Positions 36,201 through 44,924 are shown, counted from the stretch's first letter. The stretch is DNA of 64,000 nt from Syntrophomonadaceae bacterium (GCA_012728655.1 JAAYEQ010000012.1:18641-82640); one strand, 5' to 3'. Notes: generated by a model not told the origin, from the letters alone. Translations and numbers: made by a program.

Positions 36201-38927
36201 CACCGCACCATCTATGGTCACGATGACTCCGTAGCCGGTGGCCGGGTCATAGACCTGCGGCAGGAAACTGTTGTTGGTGACGGTGATTACGGCTTCTTCG
36301 CCTCCCTCAATATCGCCTTCATTGGGCTGTATGGCGATTTGGGCCGGGGTACCGGTGGCGTTCCGGTACTGGAATCCTTCCGGCAAGGAGGTCCACCCCT
36401 TGTCGATATTGATCACATAGACATCCTTCCTCCCGGCAACGTCCCCTTCCGGCACCTCAAAGATTATTTTTACCCCTTCCGGTTGGGTGCTGTGTGAACC
36501 CAGCTCGTTGCCGTCAGCTCCGATCACCCGATAGTCGGGATCAACAACCAGCTCCAGGGTCAGGTCACTCCCGAATACTGTCTGCCTAAAATCGTCATCG
36601 TTCAGCAGTTCAAGCACGTTCAAACGGTTTTCCTCACTGCATATGACTTTATTGCCGATCACCACCGCCGAGCCGAACATAAACTGCTGACCGGTCACGG
36701 TAACGTGGTTGCCGCCGGTAAGCGGTGCCAGGTTGGGGGTAACTGCCGATATCACCGGGCTGCTGACATAGGTATACTTGGCAGTGTCGAATTTGCCGTC
36801 GGTGTTCCTTACCACCACATCGACTTCGCCCCGTTCCGGCGTGGTCGGGGTCGCAACCCTCAGGGTTATTAAAATCCCCTGCTGGGAGGCTTTCCTCTCA
36901 ATGGCTAGGATGGTGGCCCGCCGTCCCCCGAAGGTTACTTCAACCCCTTCGTAAAAGTGGTAACCCTGAATAAGCACCTCCTGGGAGCGGAGGTTCGGAC
37001 CCCAGTTCGGGGTAATAGACTCTATCACCGGTGCCGGATAAACGCGGGTTATGGTGAGGGCGTCGGGCAGGGTGTCAACCTCCTGCAGCGGGAAATACTC
37101 CTCGTCGACACAGGGTTTCCACTCGCCATTATCCTTATAATAGGTGCTCTCACTGATGTTGACTTCCACATTGACCTTTTCACTGATCTTGTCTCCCAGG
37201 GGATAAAACCCGGTTTTCGCCTTGATAGTCTGCATGTTTCCATCCGTTGTCACGGCCTCAATGGCAGCGGGCACTCCCCCTGTTGTCACCTGGATTATCC
37301 TCTCAATACGAAAGTCCTTGCCGTTGTAGTAGCCGGGTATCTCTTCTATGACCTTAAGGCTTTTAACTCCGGGTGTACTCAGGCTTATGATATAATTACC
37401 ATCTTGATCGAATTCGATTTCCCCCTCATCTCCGTTTGGCAGTTCATACTTTTTGGCGGAGTCCTCCTCCCGGAAATAGATGAAGTACTGGCCTTGAAGA
37501 TAGATGTCAGTGGGCTGGTCAAACGGTACCTCATTCGGGAAAACTGACTGCAGGTATAGGTACTTGCCGGCGGTGGAGTAAAAGTACAGATTCGGTTTCT
37601 GGTCATACACGATTTCCGGCTGTCTGGCGTCCACGATCTTGACGATTGCGGCTCCCTGCAGCTTCTGATAGGAAGCAGGAACTATTACCCTGAAGGCGGT
37701 TTTGCCTTCGGGCAGGTAGGCCGGGGGCTCGATGGTCTCGCAGCTGGTGGCCACGGTGGTATGTCCCCCGATCTCAAAGGCGACCGTCATGGTCTGGTCA
37801 AATTTTTCCCCCACCACGATTACCTCGTTGCCGCCATCCGGCGGTCCATAATTGGGCAAGACCTGTTCGACGACAATTCCGGTTGGTAAAACTTTAACCG
37901 TGAGCGCATTTTTATAGATCGCCACTCCCCGACGGACCAGTTTGCCGCCGGCATTGTCCCAAACCTCGATCTTCAGGTCCCGGTTTCCGGGCTGGGGGTT
38001 GGGGACCCTGACTTTAATGTAATCGGAGTGATCGTCGGACCTCACCGTAATCTTCTCTGCCTCAACCCCGCCTATGTAAACCCGGGTGTTGGTCGCTTCG
38101 TCGTTATTAAAGAAATTGGCCCCGCTCAATTCCAGGGCAGCCCCTACATATATGGGGTTTGGATTGGGATAAAAGGTGGTCACATAGGGACCGGGCACAT
38201 TGTAATAGATGGACTCGCTCCACGGACTTGAATTATTTCCTATGTTCTCGACCTTAACCTCGACGTCCTTGCCTCGCAGTACATTGGTTACCTCGATATA
38301 GATTCCGCCATCGGCAGCATCCTTGTACACTGGACCGACTGCATCCGAGAAATTGCCGAACTTTATCGCAGAGCCATCCTCGCTGCCTTTTTCTTTCAGG
38401 TAAACCTTGTCCACCCAATCAAGATACCCGCCTTCAATCTTGAGGTATGTCTTCTTATCCGCTTCGTCCTGTGACGGATTACCGTTGGCATCGTATTTCT
38501 CCACTGTGGTGAACGGGTAACTGTGGGTAATGGTCGGAGTTCCCATATATTTGAACGGGTTTAGCCAACTTTTGGAGGAACCGCCGCTGTTGCTCACCAC
38601 CAGGCTGTCCACCTGCTTGATCCCGGTAGCATCGACTGGTTGGGCCGGCACCTTGACGATGAGCAGGTTCTGAGTAGCCAGTTTTATTTCACTGCCCTCA
38701 TGATCCGGGATAATGATTATTTGCGAACCAATCTGCAGGATGACCTTTAAAGCCGTGGGATCCGTCCCCAACAGATCGTCCCCTTGGATCATTATCTGCC
38801 CGCCCTCGGCGGGAACGATGGATGGGCTTACTCCCGTTATTACCGGCCCCGCTGCCTGAGCCGGCGGGCAGGGAAACAGGGTGATAAGCATCACAGCCAG
38901 CAGCACAAACGATAGGTGTCGTCGCAT
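33276..38927 (-). CDS. Giant multi-IPT/TIG surface protein
   Basis: 1,883 aa with a signal peptide (RRHLSFVLLAVMLITLFPCPPAQA). About 14 immunoglobulin-like IPT/TIG modules are recognisable by repeated starts such as PVITGVSPSIVPAEGG, PVISAVTPNLAPLTGG, PVITSVQPAQGPSTGN and PVISSVEPAQGSYKGG with GxxF at the end of the second strand. A fibronectin III-like module (about residues 1555-1645, RAIKLYWTASSVPSRYEIYVG) and a C-terminal beta domain follow. No SLH, LPXTG or membrane anchor was seen, so attachment may rely on its two SLH partners encoded 12 bases downstream. Likely an adhesin or S-layer-associated fibre. Confidence 0.88.
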   Translation of the reverse strand: MRRHLSFVLLAVMLITLFPCPPAQAAGPVITGVSPSIVPAEGGQIMIQGDDLLGTDPTALKVILQIGSQIIIIPDHEGSEIKLATQNLLIVKVPAQPVDATGIKQVDSLVVSNSGGSSKSWLNPFKYMGTPTITHSYPFTTVEKYDANGNPSQDEADKKTYLKIEGGYLDWVDKVYLKEKGSEDGSAIKFGNFSDAVGPVYKDAADGGIYIEVTNVLRGKDVEVKVENIGNNSSPWSESIYYNVPGPYVTTFYPNPNPIYVGAALELSGANFFNNDEATNTRVYIGGVEAEKITVRSDDHSDYIKVRVPNPQPGNRDLKIEVWDNAGGKLVRRGVAIYKNALTVKVLPTGIVVEQVLPNYGPPDGGNEVIVVGEKFDQTMTVAFEIGGHTTVATSCETIEPPAYLPEGKTAFRVIVPASYQKLQGAAIVKIVDARQPEIVYDQKPNLYFYSTAGKYLYLQSVFPNEVPFDQPTDIYLQGQYFIYFREEDSAKKYELPNGDEGEIEFDQDGNYIISLSTPGVKSLKVIEEIPGYYNGKDFRIERIIQVTTGGVPAAIEAVTTDGNMQTIKAKTGFYPLGDKISEKVNVEVNISESTYYKDNGEWKPCVDEEYFPLQEVDTLPDALTITRVYPAPVIESITPNWGPNLRSQEVLIQGYHFYEGVEVTFGGRRATILAIERKASQQGILITLRVATPTTPERGEVDVVVRNTDGKFDTAKYTYVSSPVISAVTPNLAPLTGGNHVTVTGQQFMFGSAVVIGNKVICSEENRLNVLELLNDDDFRQTVFGSDLTLELVVDPDYRVIGADGNELGSHSTQPEGVKIIFEVPEGDVAGRKDVYVINIDKGWTSLPEGFQYRNATGTPAQIAIQPNEGDIEGGEEAVITVTNNSFLPQVYDPATGYGVIVTIDGAVATIKAISDGNRKLTIITPPGTRVDVWTPVEVLNISPEGIRMDVIPQGFMYHRVLTLPEITDFFPKHGQSGTLVTIFGKYFFIDSGTQVIFGDQVLTQAQHGVKVINSEIITFPVPANDAAGNPLPPGLYEIKVRNPDTGTATAAQKFELQIPASRPRIQDIDGDGIAIRPAEGSVHGGVDIFVEGYDFHKEGLELYIGGRPATGVQVELIEYDPVIGVWTRCLIRAKTPPLAPGLEPGPVDVMVVNPDGGTAIAEGAFTYVMPSSKPVITSVQPAQGPSTGNTEVLITGSDFQVKRDSENNIIAWPTVTFGGYQATIIKDDTITRTQGRQLRVITPAYPGGGKVDVTITNPDTGTYTKIGAFTYIASAPKIDRVIPDKFSRHQSSWGLIVGSQFIKPRTEPDPNNPDRMITIPGTDVLLSDWQGAFFKSLAGQTTMDGVIYDNIEVLSDSQIRIIMPPAERTGFRILRIVNPDGGQAEYTIEYVSPVVQPVISSVEPAQGSYKGGTNVTITGTGFADRVEVYFGGQMAAILEKSETRLVVRTPGITLATMEDRRTVDVQVINLTDYGSAFLRNGFTYLRVEGEPVILGISPDRGTTLGGTKVVITGENFRNGCEVFFGTAKAAAVTYEGPTRLTVVTPPHPKGSVDVAVRNPAPDYSEAILENGFTYEETVAPVPTDFDGRIWNRRAIKLYWTASSVPSRYEIYVGHSSDPESAEYLGSTDGTEYMFEDIEAGRSYYFWLRTINRDGASQFTPCKSNPIYVSSSDITNRPPTASVDTVNTQMELADGVLKIIVGRDLAFWHYPTYEVYLDANQRSAEVVELHIPSEGIDKNSVTTIQVAGNYFRIALPVKALYTMEYQEFRRYNADFYVIVRLTPAPASYLEALALNLPGYRIAGGFTVMASMESPFRMAEMNLFAGDMNITYSKYQQTPLLTSLRAYGYDSYSRRWSDVTALVNSTGQVTARVGRPGTYIICR

Positions 38928-39122
38928 ACTCGGGCAGCCCTCCCCAAATAAATGTCAACAGGATATCAAGAGATGTATCGAGAACTTGGCGGGTGAAGTT
39001 TAGCTCCCAACCAAATTCATTACCGGCATTTCCCCATTTCCTTGAGCTTCTCCTCTTTTTTTCTTCTCATTTCAGCTATTTCAATTAATTAAAGGTCTTT
39101 TGCCTCAAACTGGCAGCCGGTG

Positions 39123-39150
39123 CTGAAATCCATTCTCAATCGGGTATAAT
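39123..39150 (+). promoter_or_regulatory. Candidate sigma-A promoter of the aldo/keto reductase
   Basis: -35 CTGAAA, 16-base spacer, perfect -10 TATAAT, about 38 bases upstream of the ATG at 39189. Confidence 0.5.
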
Positions 39151-39188
39151 TTTTAAAAAATCCAGCCCAGTTATCAGGGAGGATCTCC

Positions 39189-40196
39189 ATGCGTTATCGG
39201 CAACTGGGAAAAACCGGCCTGTGGGTTTCGGTAATCGGCTTTGGGGGCATACCAATCCAACGGGTTGATGACCAAACCGCGATGCAGTTGGTTAACCGGG
39301 CGTTGAACCTGGGCATAAACTTCTTCGATACCGCTCGGGGATACACCGACAGCGAAGCCAAGCTGGGATTGGTCTTGCGGGAAAGACAGCAGGAAGCTAT
39401 CATCGCCACCAAGTCAATGGCCCGGACCCGGGAAGAGATGGCCAGGGACATCGAAAAAAGCCTGCGTGCCCTGGGAACCGAGTATATCGATCTCTATCAG
39501 GTTCATAACGTGCAACACCCTTCCGAACTGGAACAGGTGCTCAAACCGGGTGGAGCGATCGAGGCTCTCCTTGAAGCCAAAAAAAGCGGGATCATAAAAC
39601 ACATCGGGATCACCAGCCATATCAAAGAACTTTTCAAAGATGCGCTGAAAACCGGGTTCTTTGAAACCATTCAGCTCCCCTTCAACCCGATTGAATCTGA
39701 CGGCATCCCGGAAATTCTTGACCTGGCGGCTGCACACGGCGCGGGAGTTATCATTATGAAACCCTTGGCGGGCGGATCCATTAAAAACGCCGCCCTGGCT
39801 CTGAAATACATTTTGGAATACCCGGTATCAACGATTATCCCCGGGATGGACTCGCTGCAGCAGGTGGAAGAGAATGCGTCGATCGGATCCTGGTCGGATA
39901 ATCTAACCCCGGCGGAGAGGGAGATGCTCAACCGGGAAATAAAGGAAATTGGAATAACCTTCTGTCGCCGGTGCGGCTATTGCCGGCCGTGTCCCCAGGG
40001 CATTGATATTCCCCTGGTTTTTCTCCTGGACGGGTATTACACCCGTTATGGCCTGACCGAATGGGCAAAAGAGCGCTATCGGGGAATGAAAGTCCAACCC
40101 GATGCCTGCACGGAGTGCAAAGAGTGTGAGGACAAATGTCCCTACAACCTGCCGATTCACCGGATGCTGGTCGAAGCCAGGGCCCGGTTGCAATAA
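39189..40196 (+). CDS. Aldo/keto reductase with C-terminal ferredoxin domain
   Basis: 335-aa oxidoreductase. The aldo/keto reductase barrel has the catalytic set in FDTARGYTDSEAKLG, IIATKSMAR and YQVHNV. The C-terminal about 75 residues carry cysteine clusters CRRCGYCRPCPQG and CTECKECEDKCPYNLP, a 4Fe-4S ferredoxin-like extension common in anaerobes. Electrons may pass between ferredoxin and a carbonyl substrate; the substrate is unknown. GGAGG lies six bases before the ATG. Confidence 0.9.
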   Translation: MRYRQLGKTGLWVSVIGFGGIPIQRVDDQTAMQLVNRALNLGINFFDTARGYTDSEAKLGLVLRERQQEAIIATKSMARTREEMARDIEKSLRALGTEYIDLYQVHNVQHPSELEQVLKPGGAIEALLEAKKSGIIKHIGITSHIKELFKDALKTGFFETIQLPFNPIESDGIPEILDLAAAHGAGVIIMKPLAGGSIKNAALALKYILEYPVSTIIPGMDSLQQVEENASIGSWSDNLTPAEREMLNREIKEIGITFCRRCGYCRPCPQGIDIPLVFLLDGYYTRYGLTEWAKERYRGMKVQPDACTECKECEDKCPYNLPIHRMLVEARARLQ

Positions 40197-40235
40197 ACCG
40201 CCTCGGGTCTCGGTTTTCGATCGGCTCCAGGGGGC

Positions 40236-40336
40236 TACATCCCGGGCCTTATCCTGCGTACGCAATCTCCTCACCCGGTCTTGAAGTTCGAGCCGTACCC
40301 CCCGGGGCGTAATCCTGCGTAAATAGTTTCCTTACC
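40236..40336 (+). repeat. Two imperfect direct repeats upstream of the Mo/W oxidoreductase
   Basis: ATCCTGCGTA occurs at 40251-40260 and 40312-40321 (61 bases apart). Each copy is preceded by a CCCGGG/CCCCGGGG-type element and followed by a related TC(C/T)T(C/T)ACCC. It lies between the aldo/keto reductase stop and the next promoter. Function unknown. Confidence 0.4.
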
Positions 40337-40379
40337 CTTTCCTCTTGACCCAGGGAACGCTTGTAGGGAAGCTTTTCTG

Positions 40380-40408
40380 TTGACAACTCATTTTCGTAAT
40401 ATTAGGAT
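40380..40408 (+). promoter_or_regulatory. Sigma-A promoter of the Mo/W oxidoreductase operon
   Basis: Perfect -35 TTGACA, 17-base spacer, -10 TAGGAT, about 36 bases before the GTG start at 40444. Confidence 0.6.
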
Positions 40409-40443
40409 ACAAATAAAGATGCAGGAACCGAGGGGGAATAGAT

Positions 40444-42681
40444 GTGGGCGAATGGCATAAAACCGGTTGTGTACTGTGTGCCCAGAACTGCGGCCTGGAG
40501 ATCCTGGTCGAGAACAATCGCATGGTCAAGGTAAGACCGGATAAAGATAACTTGCGCAGCGAAGGGTATGTCTGCCGCAAAGGGCTGAACGTTCCTTTTC
40601 ACCAGCACCACGCCGATCGATTAACCCACCCATTGAAGAAAGTAAACGGTGAATTCCAAGTCATCTCCTGGGAGCAGGCGATTGACGAGATAGCGGAGAA
40701 ACTGCGCAAGATACTGGATACCTATGGCCCCCGTTCGCTGGCCTACATGGGAGCCGGAGGTCAGGGGTGCCATTTTGAGGCAGGTTTTGGAGTACGGCTC
40801 TTGAGGGCATTAGGGTCGAAATGGACTTATGGTCCCGCCGCCCAGGAATTCGGCGGGGTTCAGTGGGTGGCCGGAAGAAGTTTCGGCCGCCAGTACATGT
40901 TTACCGGGACCGACCACCATGAGAGTGATTTGCTTCTGGCCGTTGGCTGGAATGGCTGGATGAGCCATCAGATCCCCCAGACCCGCCGGGTTCTCACCGA
41001 GTTTTCCCGCAATCCGAATAAGCTCCTGGTAGTCATTGACCCGCGCAGGTCGGAGACGGCGGAGCGGGCCGATATCCATCTGGCAATCAGGCCGGGAACC
41101 GATGCCCTCCTGACCCGGGCCATGATCGCCATCATTCTGCAGGAAGGTTGGCAAAACCAGGATTACATCGATAAATACGTCAACGGCTTCGAACTTATCA
41201 AACCCTGGTTCCAGGATTTTGATACCCGTTCGGCAGTGGAGTTCTGTGAACTGGACTATGAGCAGGTGCGTGAGGTCTGCCGCTTGATCGCTACCCGCAA
41301 GACGTCTATGCACCCGGATCTCGGTATTTTCATGAACCGTCACAGTACCCTGACCAGCTACCTGCACATGATTCTGCTGGCCATCTGCGGGCGCTGGTTC
41401 GTACGCGGAGGAAATGTACTGCCCGGTTGGCTGATGCCTCTGGGTTCCCATTCCGACGAGCGTGATCCCAAAGCCTGGCGAACATTGGCCACTAATTTTC
41501 CCGCTGTTTTGGGATCCTACCCCCCCAATGTCATGCCGGAAGAAATCATGAGCGACCACCCGGAGCGCCTGCGCGCAGTCTTAATCTGCGGCGCCAATCC
41601 GCTGCGCTCGTATGCCGATACCACCGCCTACGAGCAGGCTTTCAGCCGGCTTGACCTCCTGGTCACCGTCGAACTGGCGATGACCGAAACTGCGGTATTG
41701 TCCCATTATGTCCTTCCCGCCCGGTCAGCCTATGAATCGTGGGACGGGACCTTCTTCCATCATACCTTCCCGGAGGTCTTCTTCCAGATGCGCCGCCCGA
41801 TAATCAAGCCTGAAGGGGAACCGATTGAAGCGGGCGAGGTCTGGGTACGGCTGGCCGATCGAATGGGATTGATTCCGCCTATTCCCGATGAACTGCACGA
41901 GGCGGCATCCCGAAGTCGGCTGGAGTTTGGCCAGGCCTTGATGAAATACGTGCAGGCCAATCCGAAAGCGGCCGGTATGATGCCCTTTATCCTGGCCAAA
42001 ACCCTGGGACGGGTGTTGGGTTCCGTTCATCTGGCTGCCCTGTGGGGCATACTGCAGACCATGCCCAAATCAGGCCGGGAAAATGCAGCCCGGGTTGGCT
42101 TTAAGCCGGGCCCAACGATGGGCGAGGAGATCTTCCAGGCCATACTGGATCACCCGGAAGGATTATGGATAGGTCGGGTTGACCCAGATAAAAACATGGA
42201 AGAGCTGAAGACGGACGACGGCAAGATCCATGTTTACATCCCGGAGATGAAAGATTGGCTGCTGTCTATAACTCCTGAGAATGAAAAGAAGGCCCTGGAA
42301 CCAAATCCGGAGTACCCTCTGATTCTCCAGGCGGGACGCCACATGGATATGAACGCCAACACCCTTATGCGCAATCCGGAGTGGAACCGGGGGCGGAGAG
42401 CCTGCACCCTGGCCATGAATCCACAGGATGCAGAAGAGCTGGGGTTTGTGGATGGTCAGATGGTGAGGGTGGTCACGGAAGCCGGTTCGGAGGAGATTGA
42501 ACTGGAGGTTACGGATGCCACCCGTAAAGGGCAGGTCATAATGCCGCACGGCTTCGGATTGGTGTACAAGGGGAAAAAGTACGGGGCCAACGCCAATCGC
42601 CTGACCAAGAACACGCACCGGGATCGCTTTGCTGCTACTCCGCTGCACCGCTATGTCCCCTGCCGGGTGGAAGCGCTGTAG
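40444..42681 (+). CDS. Molybdopterin (Mo/W) oxidoreductase, DMSO reductase family
   Basis: 745-aa catalytic subunit with an N-terminal 4Fe-4S motif (CVLCAQNCG then GYVCRKG), the bis-MGD binding domains (WNGWMSHQIPQTRR, DPRRSETAERADIHL, RPGTDALL) and a C-terminal cofactor-capping domain. Around the position that supplies the metal ligand in formate dehydrogenases (SKWTYGPAAQEFGGVQW) there is no Cys or Sec, so it is unlikely to be a standard formate dehydrogenase. There is no Tat signal, so it is probably cytoplasmic. The start is GTG, seven bases after GAGGGGG. It is followed by two MoeA-related genes. Confidence 0.88.
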   Translation: MGEWHKTGCVLCAQNCGLEILVENNRMVKVRPDKDNLRSEGYVCRKGLNVPFHQHHADRLTHPLKKVNGEFQVISWEQAIDEIAEKLRKILDTYGPRSLAYMGAGGQGCHFEAGFGVRLLRALGSKWTYGPAAQEFGGVQWVAGRSFGRQYMFTGTDHHESDLLLAVGWNGWMSHQIPQTRRVLTEFSRNPNKLLVVIDPRRSETAERADIHLAIRPGTDALLTRAMIAIILQEGWQNQDYIDKYVNGFELIKPWFQDFDTRSAVEFCELDYEQVREVCRLIATRKTSMHPDLGIFMNRHSTLTSYLHMILLAICGRWFVRGGNVLPGWLMPLGSHSDERDPKAWRTLATNFPAVLGSYPPNVMPEEIMSDHPERLRAVLICGANPLRSYADTTAYEQAFSRLDLLVTVELAMTETAVLSHYVLPARSAYESWDGTFFHHTFPEVFFQMRRPIIKPEGEPIEAGEVWVRLADRMGLIPPIPDELHEAASRSRLEFGQALMKYVQANPKAAGMMPFILAKTLGRVLGSVHLAALWGILQTMPKSGRENAARVGFKPGPTMGEEIFQAILDHPEGLWIGRVDPDKNMEELKTDDGKIHVYIPEMKDWLLSITPENEKKALEPNPEYPLILQAGRHMDMNANTLMRNPEWNRGRRACTLAMNPQDAEELGFVDGQMVRVVTEAGSEEIELEVTDATRKGQVIMPHGFGLVYKGKKYGANANRLTKNTHRDRFAATPLHRYVPCRVEAL

Positions 42682-42711
42682 CATCATCCCCGGTAAACGA
42701 AGGAGGAACAT

Positions 42712-43737
42712 ATGCGCAAGATACCGACAATCGAGGCAGTGGGACTAACCCTGTGTCATGATATAACCGAGATTGTCCCGGGGCAGGTGAAGCGAAGAGC
42801 CTTCAAACGCGGACATGTGATCCGGTCCGAAGACATATCGGTTTTGCTCGACCTGGGAAAGGAATACATCTACTGCTGGCAGGATGACGAGCAGCTAATC
42901 CATGAGGACGAGGCGGCTTTGGCCCTGGCGAAATCTGCGGCCGGGGAGGGCCTGATTTTCACTGAACCCAACCAGGGTAAGGTTAACATCGTTGCCGATA
43001 TGGACGGCCTTTTGCAGGTGCGGGCGGATTCCCTTAACCGCATAAACGATATTGACGGCATAATTCTCGCCACACTGCATAACAACCGCGTAATTAAGCG
43101 CGGTATGGTGGCAGCCGGAACCAGGATCATTCCCCTGACCATAGAAAAAGAAAAGCTCGCCCTGGCCGAAAAGGTTTGTGCCGACGAAGGGCCCGTGCTG
43201 AACATCAAGCCTTTTCGACCACTCCGGGTCGGTATGGTAACCACCGGGAACGAGGTTTACAAGGGACGCATCAAAGACGGGTTCTGCTCGGTGATAAGCC
43301 AAAAAATTGCCGATTTTGGAGGGTCTCTGATTCGTCAGGTAATAGTGCCCGACAGTTCGGAGGCAATCTCCAACGAGATAATACAACTGATTGCCGATGG
43401 AGCCGAACTGGTCCTGGTTACCGGAGGGATGTCGGTGGACCCCGATGATGTAACCCCCAGCGGAATCCGCAAGTCGGGAGCCGAGGTAGTATTCTATGGG
43501 GTACCGGTTCTGCCGGGTTCGATGTTTATGCTGGCTTATCACGGGGATATCGCGGTCTGTGGGATTCCGGGGTGTGTGATGTTTAACGGTATAACCAGTC
43601 TGGATCTTATTCTTCCCCTCCTGTTCGCCGGCGAGAGGTTGAATCGCTCATGGGCCGTCGGCCTCGGACACGGCGGTCTGTGCCTGGAATGCCCGGAATG
43701 CCATTACCCCGTCTGTGCGTTCGGCAAGGGTTCGTAA
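42712..43737 (+). CDS. MoeA/MogA-like molybdopterin-binding protein with Cys-rich tail
   Basis: 341 aa. The MoCF-type molybdopterin-binding fold shows VGMVTTGNEVYKGRIKDGF and VLVTGGMSVDPDDVTPSGIR. It lacks the full MoeA domain set. The C-terminus has a cysteine cluster (CLECPECHYPVC) that could bind zinc or an iron-sulfur cluster. AGGAGG precedes the ATG. It lies 30 bases after the oxidoreductase and 14 bases before moeA, so it probably helps insert or deliver the cofactor to that enzyme. Confidence 0.82.
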   Translation: MRKIPTIEAVGLTLCHDITEIVPGQVKRRAFKRGHVIRSEDISVLLDLGKEYIYCWQDDEQLIHEDEAALALAKSAAGEGLIFTEPNQGKVNIVADMDGLLQVRADSLNRINDIDGIILATLHNNRVIKRGMVAAGTRIIPLTIEKEKLALAEKVCADEGPVLNIKPFRPLRVGMVTTGNEVYKGRIKDGFCSVISQKIADFGGSLIRQVIVPDSSEAISNEIIQLIADGAELVLVTGGMSVDPDDVTPSGIRKSGAEVVFYGVPVLPGSMFMLAYHGDIAVCGIPGCVMFNGITSLDLILPLLFAGERLNRSWAVGLGHGGLCLECPECHYPVCAFGKGS

Positions 43738-43751
43738 GAGGTTAAAAGCTG

Positions 43752-44924
43752 ATGCTGATCAACGTTGATTACCAAACCGCCCAGCGTCTCCTCCTCCAGC
43801 AGGCCACCCCGCTGGCCGTCGAGGAGATTCCACTGATAAACGCTTACGACCGTGTACCCTACCAGGGGTTGAGGGCTCCGCTGTCCATTCCCTCCGGTCC
43901 CTGTTCGGCAGTGGACGGCTATGCCCTCCACCCGGCTGATCTTGACGCTGCAGGTCCCCTCCGGGTTGTTAACCTGAGTTTTCTTGATATTGCTCAATAC
44001 CGACTGCAAAAAGGGGAAACTGCTCCTGTAAACACCGGTTTCCCCGTTCCCCGGAATACGGCAGCAGTGATCCCTCATGAAGGGGTCGAGATGGAGAGAG
44101 GGTACCTATTGGCCGGAAAACCTGTAAAAGCGGGCAGCAATATAAGATTGCCGGGCGAAGACTTTCAGCCCGGCGAACTGCTGTTTCCGGCGAACAAACG
44201 CCTGACAGCCGGAATGATCGCCGCCGCAGCCGCCTGCGGGACAACCAGTATTCACGTGTACCGGAAACCCCGGGTTGGCATTCTGAACCTCAGCCCCTAC
44301 CACACTATAAGGCCGATAACCTATTTCGCCGATCTGCTTCCCGACAGCAACGGCCCGCTGCTGGCATCCCTGGTGACCCGTGACCGGGGAGAGGTGGCGT
44401 GGGTTTCCGACCAGTTTGACCAAAACCTTTCGGAGATCGACCTGCTGCTTACTACCGGCGGTACTTACGCCAGAGGAAAAAGTGAGGCGCAGTCGCTGCT
44501 GGAAACACTGGGGGCCACCATACTGTTCTGGGGAACCAGCATACAACCGGGCGGTCACAATGGAGCCGGCGTCATCGGTTCAACGCCGGCTGTCTGTCTG
44601 TCGGGAAACCCGGCGGCCTGTGCGGTCGGTTATGAATTACTGGTATCACCGGTCCTGCGCCGGTTGCAGGGAATGGAGCCCGACCTGCTGCGCCTCATGG
44701 CTACCTGCGTAAATGACGTTTCGGTAACCGCGCGCAGAACACCGCGCTTCTTAAGAGGCAGAGCCCGCTGCTGCCGTAATGGATGGGAAGTAGAGGTTCT
44801 TCCCGGACAAAAAGCCAGCATGATTCGCTCTCTCCTGGATTATAACGCGCTGATCGAGATCCCCGGAGGGATATCTCAAGTAACAGCAGGCACCGAGATC
44901 GAAATAATAATGGTTGGGCAGTGA
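43752..44924 (+). CDS. moeA: MoeA-like molybdopterin molybdenumtransferase
   Basis: 390 aa. MoeA inserts Mo or W into adenylylated molybdopterin. The N-terminal motif PCSAVDGYAL holds the conserved Asp. The MoCF domain motif normally reading GGxSxGxxD is here LLTTGGTYARGKSEAQ, so the usual Asp is absent. It may be a degenerate or metal-specialised paralogue. A PAVCLSGNPAACAVGYELLV segment and a C-terminal domain IV are present. It is last in the operon; the gap to the convergent AOR gene has no clear terminator. Confidence 0.82.
   Translation: MLINVDYQTAQRLLLQQATPLAVEEIPLINAYDRVPYQGLRAPLSIPSGPCSAVDGYALHPADLDAAGPLRVVNLSFLDIAQYRLQKGETAPVNTGFPVPRNTAAVIPHEGVEMERGYLLAGKPVKAGSNIRLPGEDFQPGELLFPANKRLTAGMIAAAAACGTTSIHVYRKPRVGILNLSPYHTIRPITYFADLLPDSNGPLLASLVTRDRGEVAWVSDQFDQNLSEIDLLLTTGGTYARGKSEAQSLLETLGATILFWGTSIQPGGHNGAGVIGSTPAVCLSGNPAACAVGYELLVSPVLRRLQGMEPDLLRLMATCVNDVSVTARRTPRFLRGRARCCRNGWEVEVLPGQKASMIRSLLDYNALIEIPGGISQVTAGTEIEIIMVGQ

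Noticed and set aside
35052-36497. 481-codon plus-strand ORF antisense to the IPT protein gene
   Set aside because: A shadow of the long minus-strand gene; the antisense frame is open because of codon bias and gives no domain.
38928-39188. c-di-GMP riboswitch before the surface operon
   Set aside because: The conserved GEMM blocks are not found; only AT-rich sequence and a ribosome-binding site are visible.
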